Assembly: GCF_030253575.1 (NCBI RefSeq)
Contig: NC_080566.1
Coordinates: 10,363,501-10,427,500 of the forward strand
Reading direction: 5' to 3'
Source of the DNA: Rhododendron vialii
Lineage: Eukaryota; Streptophyta; Magnoliopsida; Ericales; Ericaceae
Length of the DNA stretch: 64,000 bases
In this document: in pieces, positions 47,031-58,077 of the stretch
Numbering within the stretch: the stretch's first letter is position 1
Layout: each line of letters opens with the position of its first letter
The notes under the pieces: model-generated
Databases searched by the model: none
The model's input: only the letters and a program-made list of their open reading frames with translations
What the model was told of the DNA's origin: nothing
Program-made: the position numbers and the translations under genes

Positions 47031-48974
47031 TCTTGCATTTTCTCTATAGAATGCCATACGTATTAGCAGGGACTTATAACCGCCTCGTTTATACCTTTAT
47101 GCCAAACATTTGTGTCTCTTTTGTTCCTTTGGGAGTTACAATCTCCCACTAATGGTGTTGGCAAGTGATAAAAATGTTTGAAATCATCTGCGAACGCTAC
47201 GGAGACTTTGATTTTTTTTTTATTTGTAGTTTTAACCAGTGTACCATGAACTACCAACTTTGTCTCTTGTTTACCCCTTATCGTCTTTTTTGGTGTTGCG
47301 GTAACTTTGCCTCTCGAAGCATTTGAACCTTATGATGCATGCAGCTAGCGTTACGGTTTTTTTCAGCAAGTTCTGAAAAGCATGACAAATGACCATATTC
47401 CGGGAGGGATCGATGATTGATCGAGAACTGGTTTATCCACATGGTTTACCAACTGCAGATTCACCGCCATGCTTGTTCTTGCTTTATTCGACTGTTAGTT
47501 CTTATATTTGTCCTGCCTTTCGGAACTCAAACCTGCGTTTATGCTATAAAGAGTTTGTTTTCCTAGCAATGCACATATTGAGTTGACTGCCCTGGGACGC
47601 TAAGTTTGTTCATCTCAGGATGCAATCAAATTCTTTTAATTTTCACAATTTGATTTTCTAACATAACCGGAGAACAGAAAGTTAAATTCTACGTATTAAA
47701 ACCCTGGAATGGCGTCATTTTGACTTGGCAAACACGGATGGATCCCTTTTGCCATACAGAAACATCATACTTTTTTTTCCCCGATGAATTAGTTTCTGAT
47801 TAGATGAAACATCATGGATTCTAAATATGAAGTAGTATCGGTGTAGTTGGAATAAATGGTTTGTAATCGTGGAGTACCGAGTATAACATTGCTTTCCTTT
47901 TTGGTAATTCGCAAAATTCACCGAGTATAACATTGTCGTTGATGCGGTTGGGAGCTATTTTTGATTGGTGAAACCAACATATAAATGCAATAGCGTTGCA
48001 TCACTTCAGTACTGTAAATACTTATCTATGTCAATTCTTTGTTACTCTATCTGTTCAGTGTGACAACTAGTAGCTAGGAAGATGGCGTAATGCCTTTAGA
48101 TTTGGCTTATAAGCGGATGTTCAGACTAGCTTAGGCACACCTCGATTAATAAATCCTAGACATGTAAAGCGACCGGACAAACTTGCATTGACCCCAAGTG
48201 ATGTTTGATTGATTGCAACTTTGAATTAATGCCAAATTAGTGAAGGCTAATCACGAGTTCCTGACCAACATTATAGATAATTACAAAAGCAATATTGTGC
48301 TAGGATTTTCTCCCTAGTGCACTTTCATGGATTATAGTCTCTAAATATTGTCATATTTTCTTGAATTCAATCATGTAGAGCTCGATGGCATTTGTGAACA
48401 ATGGGAGTCAAGAGATAATTATTTCCTGTTTAGTGGGTATTGGCTGTAATACAATATTAATGGGAAGCTAATGAATGTGTTATGGGGTTTATGATTATGT
48501 TGTTGGTTGAAAGTTGGGTATTTTATCATACCCTTTGTAAAAGAGAAATCTTTATAAAAAGATAAATCTCAATGTGAAAAAGAAAGAGTGGGTAGGGGAG
48601 ACGAGTTCATATCATTGATCAATTAGTGAAAGAAGTTAGAATGTTTAGTAATGTCTTTTTTTTTCCCCTCTGGTAATGCTGTCCCCAGTTAGTTTGCGCG
48701 AGCCTCGAACTGATTCTTACAACTCTTCCTACAGCCGCTTCATATACTTATGCGTGAGGTGAGATGGCTCTAAAAGTTACAAGCAAGAAAAACATTAAGG
48801 AACAAACCTTTAAGTCTTAGGCTAAGACACCAAAGTCGGATTTAACAAAGTTGTAATGTTTAGTTATGTTCGTTGCAAGTAAAGTGAGATTCTAGCTATC
48901 TGGCAGCTATTCATAAAATCTATCTTCCATCAACTCTCCTATTGGGCTGTTGTTTAGTTTTTAGCTTTGTTGAG
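47031..48974. other. Intergenic DNA without recognised content
   Basis: No conserved reading frame or terminal repeats. Confidence 0.5.
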
Positions 48975-49100
48975 AAAATGACGGTTTATGACGGGTTTTG
49001 ATAATTAATACCCACCAAGTACAAATTAAGAACACTTGTTAATACTGAAAATGTCATTAGCGGATATTAATTATCAAAACACGTCATTGACCGTTATTTT
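48975..49100. mobile_element. 126-bp hairpin MITE, copy 2
   Basis: Same length and arms as 19846-19971 (AAAATGACGG start, GATAATTAATACCC, TATTAATTATCAAAACACGT), with scattered substitutions. Confidence 0.8.
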
Positions 49101-49640
49101 CCCAAAAAGCAATGTTTAATTATGAAAAATTCTAGATTGCCTAGGTTTTTAGATTTACTTGATTTGAACCTCTTCTAAACAATCAGCCCAACAACCAAAA
49201 ACTTAGCCAACCACACGAACGAAAAGCAAGCAACCAAATAATGAACGAAATATATACATGAAAAATCCTAATGGATAAAAATCATGGGAAGGATTTGAAC
49301 ACCAAATATAAGCATTGTGTGATTACAAAACACCCTCCCTAATATAATAGTGATTCCTCACCCCGAGACTGATTTGCCGACTCCTCGTTCAGTACACCAA
49401 GTATTTAACTGCCGCCACCTTGAATCCACAAGCCTTCCAAAAACCCTTCAGTGTTCCACCGAAGAACAACTCGAAGTAAGTTGTAGACACCTCTTGATTT
49501 AGAACACGTGAAGGCCCAATTTCATGATCAATTGGACCGGTCGAAGCCTCGGAAGTCCAAACGTTGTTTAATTGCAAATTACCCGATCTGGCAACTTTCG
49601 GACGAACTTGGTGGGCCGACTTGGGAATTGCGGTCAATGA
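49101..49640. other. Intergenic DNA, possibly retrotransposon-derived
   Basis: No recognised motif; it leads into LTR-like sequence. Confidence 0.35.
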
Positions 49641-50130
49641 TCGATGGTGTTTTTCGGCCTAATTCCTTCAATTAGGCTTTCAATTGGACGTTTTTGCTGT
49701 TTTAGGAAATATTTGTTTCGTTAATAACTTTTAGCGTATAATTCTGTAGAATTTGATTCTTTTTGGGAAAGTCGTGTTTTTCTTTCCTTTTTTTAATTTT
49801 ATTATTTTCTCCAAATTTTGGAAATTTTCGTTTTTGAATTAGGGTTTTGCTATGGTTACACCTTTTCCTATAAAAGGGGTTGTAACCTAATATTTATGCA
49901 GCTTTTTATCAATAATATTCAGACTTTGTCTCTTTCTTCTTATGGATTTAAGAACTATTCGTGACTACAAGTACTTATCATTTGTTAGATAAGTACGCAA
50001 CTAATCTCTTCGTGAATTCCGTTGCGTCACCTCTTGGAGTTAGATTGAAACTTCAATGATCCAAAGATCGCACAGATACTCCAAAATTCAAAGCAAAAAT
50101 TCCTCTCAAAAGCTTCTTTTCTCGAAACCA
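49641..50130 (+). repeat. Probable LTR remnant
   Basis: CCTATAAAAGGGGTTGTAACC at 49869 is followed by ATCAATAATATTCAGACTTT and a T-rich segment, as in the promoter, R and U5 of plant LTRs. No partner LTR, primer site or coding region is near. Boundaries are approximate. Confidence 0.4.
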
Positions 50131-50511
50131 AAAGTGCAGCTCTCTATTGTTTAGGAACCGTTCTGACTAACTGTTGTATAATTAGGGCTGTTGAAACACG
50201 CAAGAGTGGCTTGAGCCAAACGTCCAGCCACTTGCATAGACATTGCCAATCAAAAGGAAGCTCTAACGATGGAGTTTACAAATTAGGATCCTGCTTGTTT
50301 TTTTTGTATAAAAAGATTCCAAATACACTCTTCTGCGAATGGAAGGAGGGCAATCTTGTTAGGACAAAAGCCAGCTCATTTCAAATTACGAAAAGGTTTG
50401 TCATATCAAAAAAAAAAGGGGGATAAAAGTGAGTGGACGTCCAAAAGAGGGTCCTGGGACATCCAAAAAAGAAAAGATGGACCAAAATTGTCGAACAGAG
50501 GGAATAGTAAG

Positions 50512-50827
50512 TGTAAGGAATGCCTTGTATTCTTAGTCCCATATTGGTTAATTATGTTGTTCCTGTTTTTGTAGCCTATTATAAATAGGGCTTTTGGGGG
50601 ACTTCTAGGAATTATTTTTTGGGCTCTCATATTGTGGCCTTTCTAGAGTTACGGATTATAGCCAGCTCTTTGTATATCTCTTCTTCACGTTGGTTAGTGA
50701 ATCCTCTCTCTCCTCGCCCGTGGACGTACCCATCTTGGGGAACCACGTATATCTGGTGTTTTTGTGATTTCTTGTTTAGTTTTCAATTTCTCTATCTTAG
50801 CTTGCGTTCATAGTGTTCGTTACAACA
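50512..50827 (+). repeat. Copia 5' LTR
   Basis: TGTAAGG to ACAACA, 316 bp. Has TATAAATA at 50580-50587 followed by GGGCTTTTGGGGGACT. Confidence 0.96.
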
Positions 50828-50830
50828 AAC

Positions 50831-50843
50831 TAGTATCAGAGCC
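50831..50843 (+). promoter_or_regulatory. Primer-binding site (initiator Met tRNA type)
   Basis: TAGTATCAGAGCC, three bases after the LTR. The usual site starts TGGTATCAGAGC; the second base is changed here. Confidence 0.8.
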
Positions 50844-50877
50844 TTAGGTTGCAAAAACTAGGGTTTCGTTTCCGATT

Positions 50878-51613
50878 GTGGCTATGGCGGCTAAATTCGA
50901 GATTGCGAAGTTTGATGGGCAGAGCAGCAGTTTCAGTCTTTGGAGAGTAAAGATGAAGGCTCTGTTAACCCAACAAGAATTGCACAAGGTTTTGTTAGGC
51001 AAGACTAGTTCTGGAATCAAAGAGGAAGATTGGGATGATACGGATGCCAAAGCTTTGAGTTCTATTCAATTGAGTCTGGCAGATGACGTTCTTCGCGAGG
51101 TGGAAGAAGAAACTTCAGCAGCAGGAATTTGGCTGAAGTTGGAAGGCATATATATGACGAAGTCGCTCACTAACAGGTTATATCTCAAACAACGTCTTTA
51201 TACGTTTCGTATGCGAGAAGGTATATGGATCTGAAAAATATTGATAGTAAAATTGAGGATGAGGACCAAGTCCTAATTATGCGAGAAGGTATATGGATCT
51301 GAAAAATATTGATAGTAAAATTGAGGATGAGGACCAAGTCCTAATTTTGCTATGTTCTTTACCACTTTCGTATGAGCACTTTGTTACAACCCTATTGTAT
51401 GGCAAAGACACGATATCCATGGGGGATGTTAAGGCCAGCCTATATTCGAAAGAATTGAGAAAAAAAGTGTCAGGTGAGGGAGATGCACATGCGAAGGGTT
51501 TGTTTGTTAGGGGAAGAACAACAGAAAGGGTGGAGTCAAGTAATAGGGGAAGATCCAGGTCATCAGGTAAGAAGAAGGGAAAGTGCAATTATTGCAAGAA
51601 ACCCGAGCATTGA
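50878..51613 (+). pseudogene. Copia gag (broken)
   Basis: Starts AAKFEIAKFDGQSSSFSLW, a copia gag N-terminus, and ends with the start of a CCHC knuckle (CNYCKKPEH). An exact 68-bp tandem duplication (51211-51278 and 51279-51346) shifts the frame, and part of the middle of gag seems missing just before it. A TGA at 51611-51613 interrupts the knuckle where tryptophan is usual. Confidence 0.88.
51211..51346 (+). repeat. Exact 68-bp tandem duplication within gag
   Basis: Two copies starting ATGCGAGAAGGTATATGGAT with no difference seen. The length is not a multiple of three. Confidence 0.95.
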
Positions 51614-53341
51614 AAAAGTGACTATTTAAAACTCAAGGAGAAGGAAAAAGCAGACCAGAAAGGGGGTAAAGTAATTGCTGGAATTGCTGAAAGTTCAGAT
51701 GAGTCAAATAATGTGTTATCAGTTACAGAGGGCGATTCTCGCTCTAATACCGAGTGGGTTCTAGATTCTGGATGTTCATACCACATGTGTCCGCATAGAG
51801 AGTGGTTTTCTACTTATGAGGCGGTCAATGGTGGTACAGTTTTGATGGGCAACAACATGGCCTGTAAGACTGTTGGTTCTGGAACGATTCAGCTTAAGAT
51901 GCATGACGGTATTATTAGGACTTTATCTGAGGTTCGACATGTTTCGAATTTGAAAAAAAATCTTATATCCTTGGGTGCTCTTGATTCTTATGGTTGCAAA
52001 TTCCTCGGTGAAGATGGAGTTTTGAAAGTCTCAAGGGGTGCATTAGTACTGATGAAGGGTCAGAAGCGTGGTAACCTCTATACACTCCAGGGCAGTACAG
52101 TTATAGGTGCTGCAGCAACGGTTGCTTCATCCAAGGTTTCAGATTCAGACTTGACTCGATTGTGGTATATGCGCCTTGGGCATATGAGCGAGAGGGGGAT
52201 GACAGTTTTGAGCAAACAGGGTTTGCTATGTGGCCAAAAAATTGAGAAGCTGGATTTCTGTGAGCATTGTATCTACGGCAAGCAGTGCAGGGTAAAATTC
52301 AGTACAGCTGTTCATCGCACCAAAGGCACGGTGGATTATTTTCACTCGGATCTTTAGGGTCCCACAGAGGTAACTTCTAAAGGTGGTTTTCGATATTTTA
52401 TGAGTATTATCGATGATTTCTCTCGTAAGGTTTGGGTGTATATGTTGAAACATAAGAGTGACGCCTTTAATACATTCAAACAGTTTAAAACTTTGATTGA
52501 GAATCAGACTGGTAAGAAAATAAAACGTTTGAGAACTGATAATGGTATGGAGTTTTGTCTTGGCGAGTTTGATAGGTTCTGCAGTGATGATGGCATTGTG
52601 AGGCATCACACAGTGAGAAAAACCCCTCAGCAGAATGGTGTGGCTGAACGAATGAACAGGACTCTTTTGGAGAAGGCACATTGTATGTTGTTCAATTCCG
52701 AATTGGGCAAAGAATTTTGGGCTGAAGGCGTTTTCACAACATGCTATTTGGTGAACAGGTCTCCGTCGACTGCTATTGAGTGTAAGACTCCATTTGAGGT
52801 ATGGTCAGGTCATCCGGCTGATTATTCTGTGTTGCGTGTTTTTGGGTGTCCAGCTTACGCTCATGTGAATGAAGGTAAATTGGAGCCACGGGCCAAGAAG
52901 TGTATTTTCTTGGGTTATGCAGCAGGTGTCAAAGGGTACAGGTTATGGTGCTCGGATGATTTGAAGTTTTTAATCAGTAGGGATGTGACTTTTGATGAAA
53001 ATTATCTGATCAAGGGGTCTAAGCAGGTTGATGATACAGTTCAGGAACATAGTGTTCCAAAGCATGTGGAGTTTTTGGGTGAATCTTCCGACTTAGGGAA
53101 GAAGCACATTGAGAAGCCAATTGAAGAAGAGTTCAAGAGTTCAGACACAGAGGTTGATGCATTAGTTGAGCAATCACACACTATTGCTAAAGATAGGCTA
53201 AAGAGGGAGATTCGGCCTCCTGAAAAGTATTCGGCTTATTCTGAGATGGTGGCCTATGCTTTGTCAGTTGCTGAGACAGTTGAGTATGAAGAGCCTTCCG
53301 ACTATACGGAAGCTGTTTCGAGCACTGAGTCTGCACAGTAG
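51614..53341 (+). pseudogene. Copia protease and integrase (broken)
   Basis: The protease active site is VLDSGCSYHMCP. The pre-integrase zinc region has RLWYMRLGHMSERGM...CEHCIYGKQ. The integrase core has FHSDL, then IIDDFSRKVWVY, LRTDNGMEF and PQQNGVAERMNRT, with D, D and E intact. Stops are TAG at 52355-52357, right after the first catalytic Asp region, and TAG at 53339-53341; tryptophan is usual at both. Confidence 0.9.
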
Positions 53342-54878
53342 TTTGTTGCTATGAATGAGGAGATTGAGTCTCTTCAGAAGAATCAGACATTGGAGTTAGT
53401 AGAACCGCTGAAAGGGAAGAGGATTGTTGGGTGCAAGTGGGTCTTCAAGCGCAAACCAGGTATTCCAGAGGTAGAAGATGCTTGGTTCAAAGCTCGGCTA
53501 GTGGCGAAAGGATACAGCCAGAAGGAGGATGTTGACTACAATGAGGTATTTTCACCAGTTGTAAAACATAGCTCCATTCACACTTTACTTGCTATTGTTG
53601 CATGTTATGATCTTGAGTTAGAACAACTTGATGTCAAAACTGCGTTTTTGCATGGCGAGCTTGAGGAACATATATATTTGTATGCGTCAGCCTGAGGGAT
53701 TTGTTGTTTCTGGTAAGGAGGATCACGTTTGTTTACTTCGTAAGTCTTTGTATGGCCTTAAACAATCCTCTAGGCATTGGTATAAGCGGTTTGATACATT
53801 TATGATAAGCCAGTTATATTCAAGAAGTGAGTATGACAGTTGTGTGTATTTTCGAAAACTTCCAGATGGTTTATTTGTTTATCTACTGTTGTATGTTAAT
53901 GATATGCTTATTGCTGCCAAGAGTGTATAAGAAATCTACAGGTTGAAACAACAGTTAGGTGGTGAATTTGAGATGAAAGATTTGGATGTGACAAAACGTA
54001 TTTTGGGTATGGAGATTTGCAGAGATCGAGTAGCTGGCAAACTATTTTTGAATCAGAAGTCTTATGTTCTTAAAGTGCTTGAGCGCTTTGCCATGCAAAA
54101 CTCGAAGCCAGTCAGTACTCCTTTGGCAGCACACTTTCGACTTTCAGTTGAGTTGTCACCACAATCGGAGGATGAGGAGAAGTATATGTCTCAAGTTCCA
54201 TATTCGTGCGTAGTTGGGAGCCTTATGTACGCCATGATATGTACTCGTCCTGATATTTCACATGCAGTTAGTGTCGTTAGTCGGTATATGGGGCGTCGAG
54301 GAAAGGCACATTGGGAGGCTGTGAAATGGATACTACGGTATTTGTGCGGAACTGCAGGTGTTGGTCTATTGTTTGGGGTTGCCAATTCTGATAATCATGC
54401 TATTGGTTATGTTGATTCGGATTTTGCCGGTGACCACGATAAGAGGAGGTCTCTGACAGGTTATGTTTTTACTCTGTCCGGAAGTGCCATTAGTTGGAAA
54501 GCTACTTTACAGGCTACAGTCGCACTGTCTACAACAGAAGCGGAGTATATAGCCATTACTGAAGCTGTGAAGGAGGCATTGTGGATGAGAGGTTTGCTTT
54601 GTGAGCTTGATCTTGCATAGGGTGTGAGTTCAGTATTTTGTGATTCGCAGAGTGCTATACATTTGACTAAAAATCTAATGTATCATGAGAGGACCAAGCA
54701 TATTGATGTCAGGTATCATTTCGTTCGGGATATCATCTCACAGAAGCAAGTTGAGGTGAAGAAAGTGGCTACGGCAGATAACCCAGCAGATATGTTGACT
54801 AAACCGCTTCCAGTTGCCAAGTTTAAGCATTGCTTGGTATTTGTAGTTGATCACCCCTCGGGGCCATTTAGCGAGTGA
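53342..54878 (+). pseudogene. Copia reverse transcriptase and RNase H (broken)
   Basis: RT begins near NEEIESLQKNQTLELV. It carries FSPVVKHSSI, LDVKTAFLHGEL and, in place of the usual YVDDM, YVNDM at about 53893-53907, so a catalytic aspartate is lost. A frameshift lies near 53680. RNase H has YVDSDFAGD, STTEAEYIA and FCDSQSAI. Stops at 53928-53930 and 54618-54620 split it further. Confidence 0.9.
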
Positions 54879-54932
54879 GAGGTTAAAAGGGGAGATCTAT
54901 ATTTGGTGATTTGGTTCAGTGGAATTCAAGTC

Positions 54933-54944
54933 AAGGTAGAAAAT
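54933..54944 (+). promoter_or_regulatory. Copia polypurine tract
   Basis: AAGGTAGAAAAT abuts the 3' LTR. Confidence 0.65.
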
Positions 54945-55258
54945 TGTTAGGAATGCTTTGTATTCTTAGTCCCATATTGGTTAATTATGTTGTTCTTGTT
55001 TTTGTAGCCTATTATAAATAGGGCTTTTGGGGGACTTTTAGGAATTATCTTTTGGGCTCTCATATTGTGGTTTTTCTAGAGTTGCGGATTATAGCCGGCT
55101 CTTTGTATCTTTTCTTCACGTTGGTTAGTGAATCCCCTCTCTCCTCGCCCGTGGGTGTACCCATCTTGGGGAATCCCGTATATCTTGTGTCTTTGTGATT
55201 TCTTGTTTAGTTTTCAATTTCTCTATCTTAGCTTGCGTTCATAACGTTCGTTACAACA
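54945..55258 (+). repeat. Copia 3' LTR
   Basis: 314 bp, TGTTAGG to ACAACA. By eye about 19 substitutions, nearly all transitions, and one 2-bp gap against the 5' LTR (about 6%). Confidence 0.96.
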
Positions 55259-55263
55259 GTAAG

Positions 55264-56830
55264 AGTGTTTCAGCCAATTCGCAAAGTAATATTGGCACAT
55301 CACTAGGTTTGAAAATTGGAAAATATTGAATGATTCACTGTTGAGCAAGGATTTAAAAATCGGCCCTTGCGTGACATGTAACGGTTTTTTGGCCTTTCGA
55401 TACACTCCAATATATCTGTGGGAGGGAAAATCGTACTCGTATCGGCTGGTTTCCGTTACTTGTCGCTCCGTTTCCAATTGACTGATTCACAGCTGATACT
55501 AGACCGTTAACGGAGGATATTTTTTTCTATCTGGAGTCCATCAACTACGAAAACCGAAGCAGGGTTTCCCAGAACACAGTTTCTGGTGATTGAGAAGGGC
55601 CTCTTCATGTTTTGTTTGTCTTCCCAAGCATTCCCTTTCAGTTGGGTACAAATGACAACAATGTGCATTCATTGGTCTCTGCCAAGTATGTACAACTTTG
55701 TCTCCTAGAAAGAGACTGACAAATCCCTCTCATCAAATTCCTCTCTGTCATTTTCATCACATTGAATTGAGCAAGACAGTGATCAATATCCCACTTGTTC
55801 GATCATCACGTACAAATACGTTCCTTAATCTGCCACATCGCCTGATTCAACACAGACGATACCATGCAACTTTCTCACCCGACGGTGGTTCTCGTTGAGC
55901 ACTCCCCACACGCGTTTCTCCCACCACTACACTGATTTATTTATTTATTTATTTTTTGATAACTCAATATTCGGCCCAATGAATAGACTATAATCTTAGA
56001 GAGCCAATCCTTCTGTCTACTAGCTGGAGCCCAAATAACACATCCCATATGGAGACCATAGGCTCCTTGTTGCCAGAGGACTACCACCACGCGCCAACCC
56101 CCGAGGTTCTCAACGGTGTCATTTCCGGAAAGCTCCAGCCTCAATATACCCATCAAACCAGTCGTAATCATTTTGTTTTCGGTAACGAGAAATACCAGTG
56201 CTTCAACAAGTATTTTGTCGAGCTTTCTTACTGTCAGAGTGGTCCTTAGTCTCTCCATTCGCTTCACCATCACTAGATCGATCTGTTTATGTCGTGAGTT
56301 TCAGCAGAATAGCAGAATGTTGGATCTTGACAGTTCCATATTATAAGTGATGACAAAAGTATATGAAATCAATAGTACCTACAAATCCTATCTAGAACCA
56401 AGTCTTTTTTACTACTATTTGTTATTTTTACGATATGGGATTCACACAATTTGGGGCATTAGCCGCATTACCACATTTTGGCAGTGAAAAATTACTCGGG
56501 TGGATAACCGCAATATATGGCTGGATCTTAGCTAAGTTACCTCGAATGAAAATGGCCATGAATTTTCTCCAAAACGGTTATTCGGGATAGGCTTGTTAAA
56601 AGCTCATTTGGATTTCGCTTGTAAACTAGCGACACTTGAGCAACGCACCATTGGATGCGATGAGATTAAATTTGTTCATGCAAAAATCAAGTGACTCGGG
56701 TTTGCATTGCTCAGTTAAACTCGTTGGAGATTTGCTCAATAAGTTTTCAATTAAGCTTAAACTACCAATTACTCAGCTTGTTTGCAGTATTCCCAGTAAA
56801 AGGTTAAAACTACACACACTGTCCTACTAG
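55264..56830. other. Intergenic DNA, one possible decayed coding remnant
   Basis: (TTTA)n at about 55926-55955. The minus strand at 55941-56330 has short open frames that I could not place in any family. A diverged unit like the 56.9-kb repeat lies near 55740-55860. Confidence 0.4.
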
Positions 56831-56862
56831 AACTCTCTCTCTCTCTCTCTCTCTCATACACA

Positions 56863-57059
56863 CACTGTCATCACACGAATTGAGGACAACCCGTTTGTAC
56901 ATCACATTCTTATGTGCCTTAATCTGCCACATTTCACCATTCCACACCAACGATTGGCCTACACTGTCATCACACGAATTGAGGACAACCCGTTTGTACA
57001 TCACATTCTTATGTGCCTTAATCTGCCACATTTCACCATTCCACACCAACGATTCGCCT
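56863..57059. repeat. Two-copy 99-bp tandem duplication
   Basis: Copies 56863-56961 and 56962-57059 start CACTGTCATCACACGAATTG and differ at about one base. A (CT)n tract at 56832-56854 precedes them. Confidence 0.93.
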
Positions 57060-57568
57060 TCAATACGTACTTCACTATGGCCTTATAATCTGCGAATGCC
57101 TATCACACCTCTATCTCGCTCGTGTTTCTCGTGAAGTCAAATCGACGCGTTTCTTCTACCACCGCAGGGAATCTAATGGTTGCCAATTTGCCGTTTCCTG
57201 AAATCTCCATGAAAGTTGTCCTAATCAGTTCATGCGTATGGGGACACAGCTATTTATTTCCCCACTTGTTTTTTAGGTAAACAAATTAACGAAAACGTGC
57301 CTACTGTGTTCGTAAAGTCTATTTGTTTCTAGTCTTTTCGGCGATTATGTGGTCCTTGGTCTCTACACACTTCACATCACTTTGTTCATTGAGTCCTAAC
57401 AGTGCACGTAGTCAAGACTGTCGGTCTTGAACGTAACAGAAATGGCCAATTCAGAGCCAAATTACGCCGAGTTTTCCGACGGGGCTTATTTTCCTTCACA
57501 AAATACAAAGAGAAATAAGTCCCTTGAGCCCCGTAGGGAAACTCGGCCTTACTTGACTTGGATCAATA
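57060..57568. other. Intergenic DNA without recognised content
   Basis: No supported feature. Confidence 0.45.
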
Positions 57569-58077
57569 TTTTTTTTTTTTGCTCGGCAAAACGAAACTTT
57601 TATAAAAACCTCGAAAAAGGTTACATCGAGGGGCTCGAACACGGAGAACACACATGCTTAAGCAAAACAAGAATAAAAAGAACCAAAAACAAAAAGCCCT
57701 CCAACAGAAAATTGGATGGCAAAGCACCTTACCACCCAAACCAACTTACAATTTCAACACCCAAACTCCATCCAGAAAAATCCTAAAATCCTCCACCAAA
57801 TACACCTTTATGTTGAATTTTGCCTTTACCCACATTGCAACTCTAGTTTCAATCAAATCAACCACGTCCCCAGAACTTGTTGTAGCATTATTGAAAACAT
57901 ACGAATTTCCAACCAGTCACAATGACCACAAAGTTGCGTAAAAAGTGGTTTCCCATAGGTGTTTCTCCAAATTTCTGAAACTACTATCATCCCACCAAAT
58001 AAATAGATCTTCCACAGATGCAGGTGTGGGCACGCGCCCCCGGAAATTTTATTTGTAAAATTGGGTGCGGCCATTTT
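57569..58077 (-). mobile_element. LINE 3' fragment cut by an LTR
   Basis: On the minus strand the frame contains KPLFTQLCGHCDWLEIRMF and then, in another frame, a VDLIETRVAMWVKAKFNIKV-type end. That is the same LINE C-terminal signature as at 23.6 kb. It closes with a poly(A) tail (plus-strand T run 57569-57580). The 5' side stops exactly where the LTR begins at 58078, so the LTR inserted into it. Confidence 0.7.

Larger units (their letters stand above)
50512..55258 (+). mobile_element. Complete but defective Ty1/copia retrotransposon
   Basis: Paired LTRs enclose gag, protease, integrase, RT and RNase H in copia order. GTAAG flanks both ends exactly (50507-50511 and 55259-55263). Primer-binding and polypurine sites are in place. 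At least five stops, a frameshift, a gag duplication and an altered RT catalytic residue inactivate it. Confidence 0.97.

Noticed and set aside
55941..56330. Minus-strand open frame of about 110 codons
   Set aside because: No recognised family, no splice-linked exons, and overlapping frames are equally open; could be an old gene remnant but unsupported.
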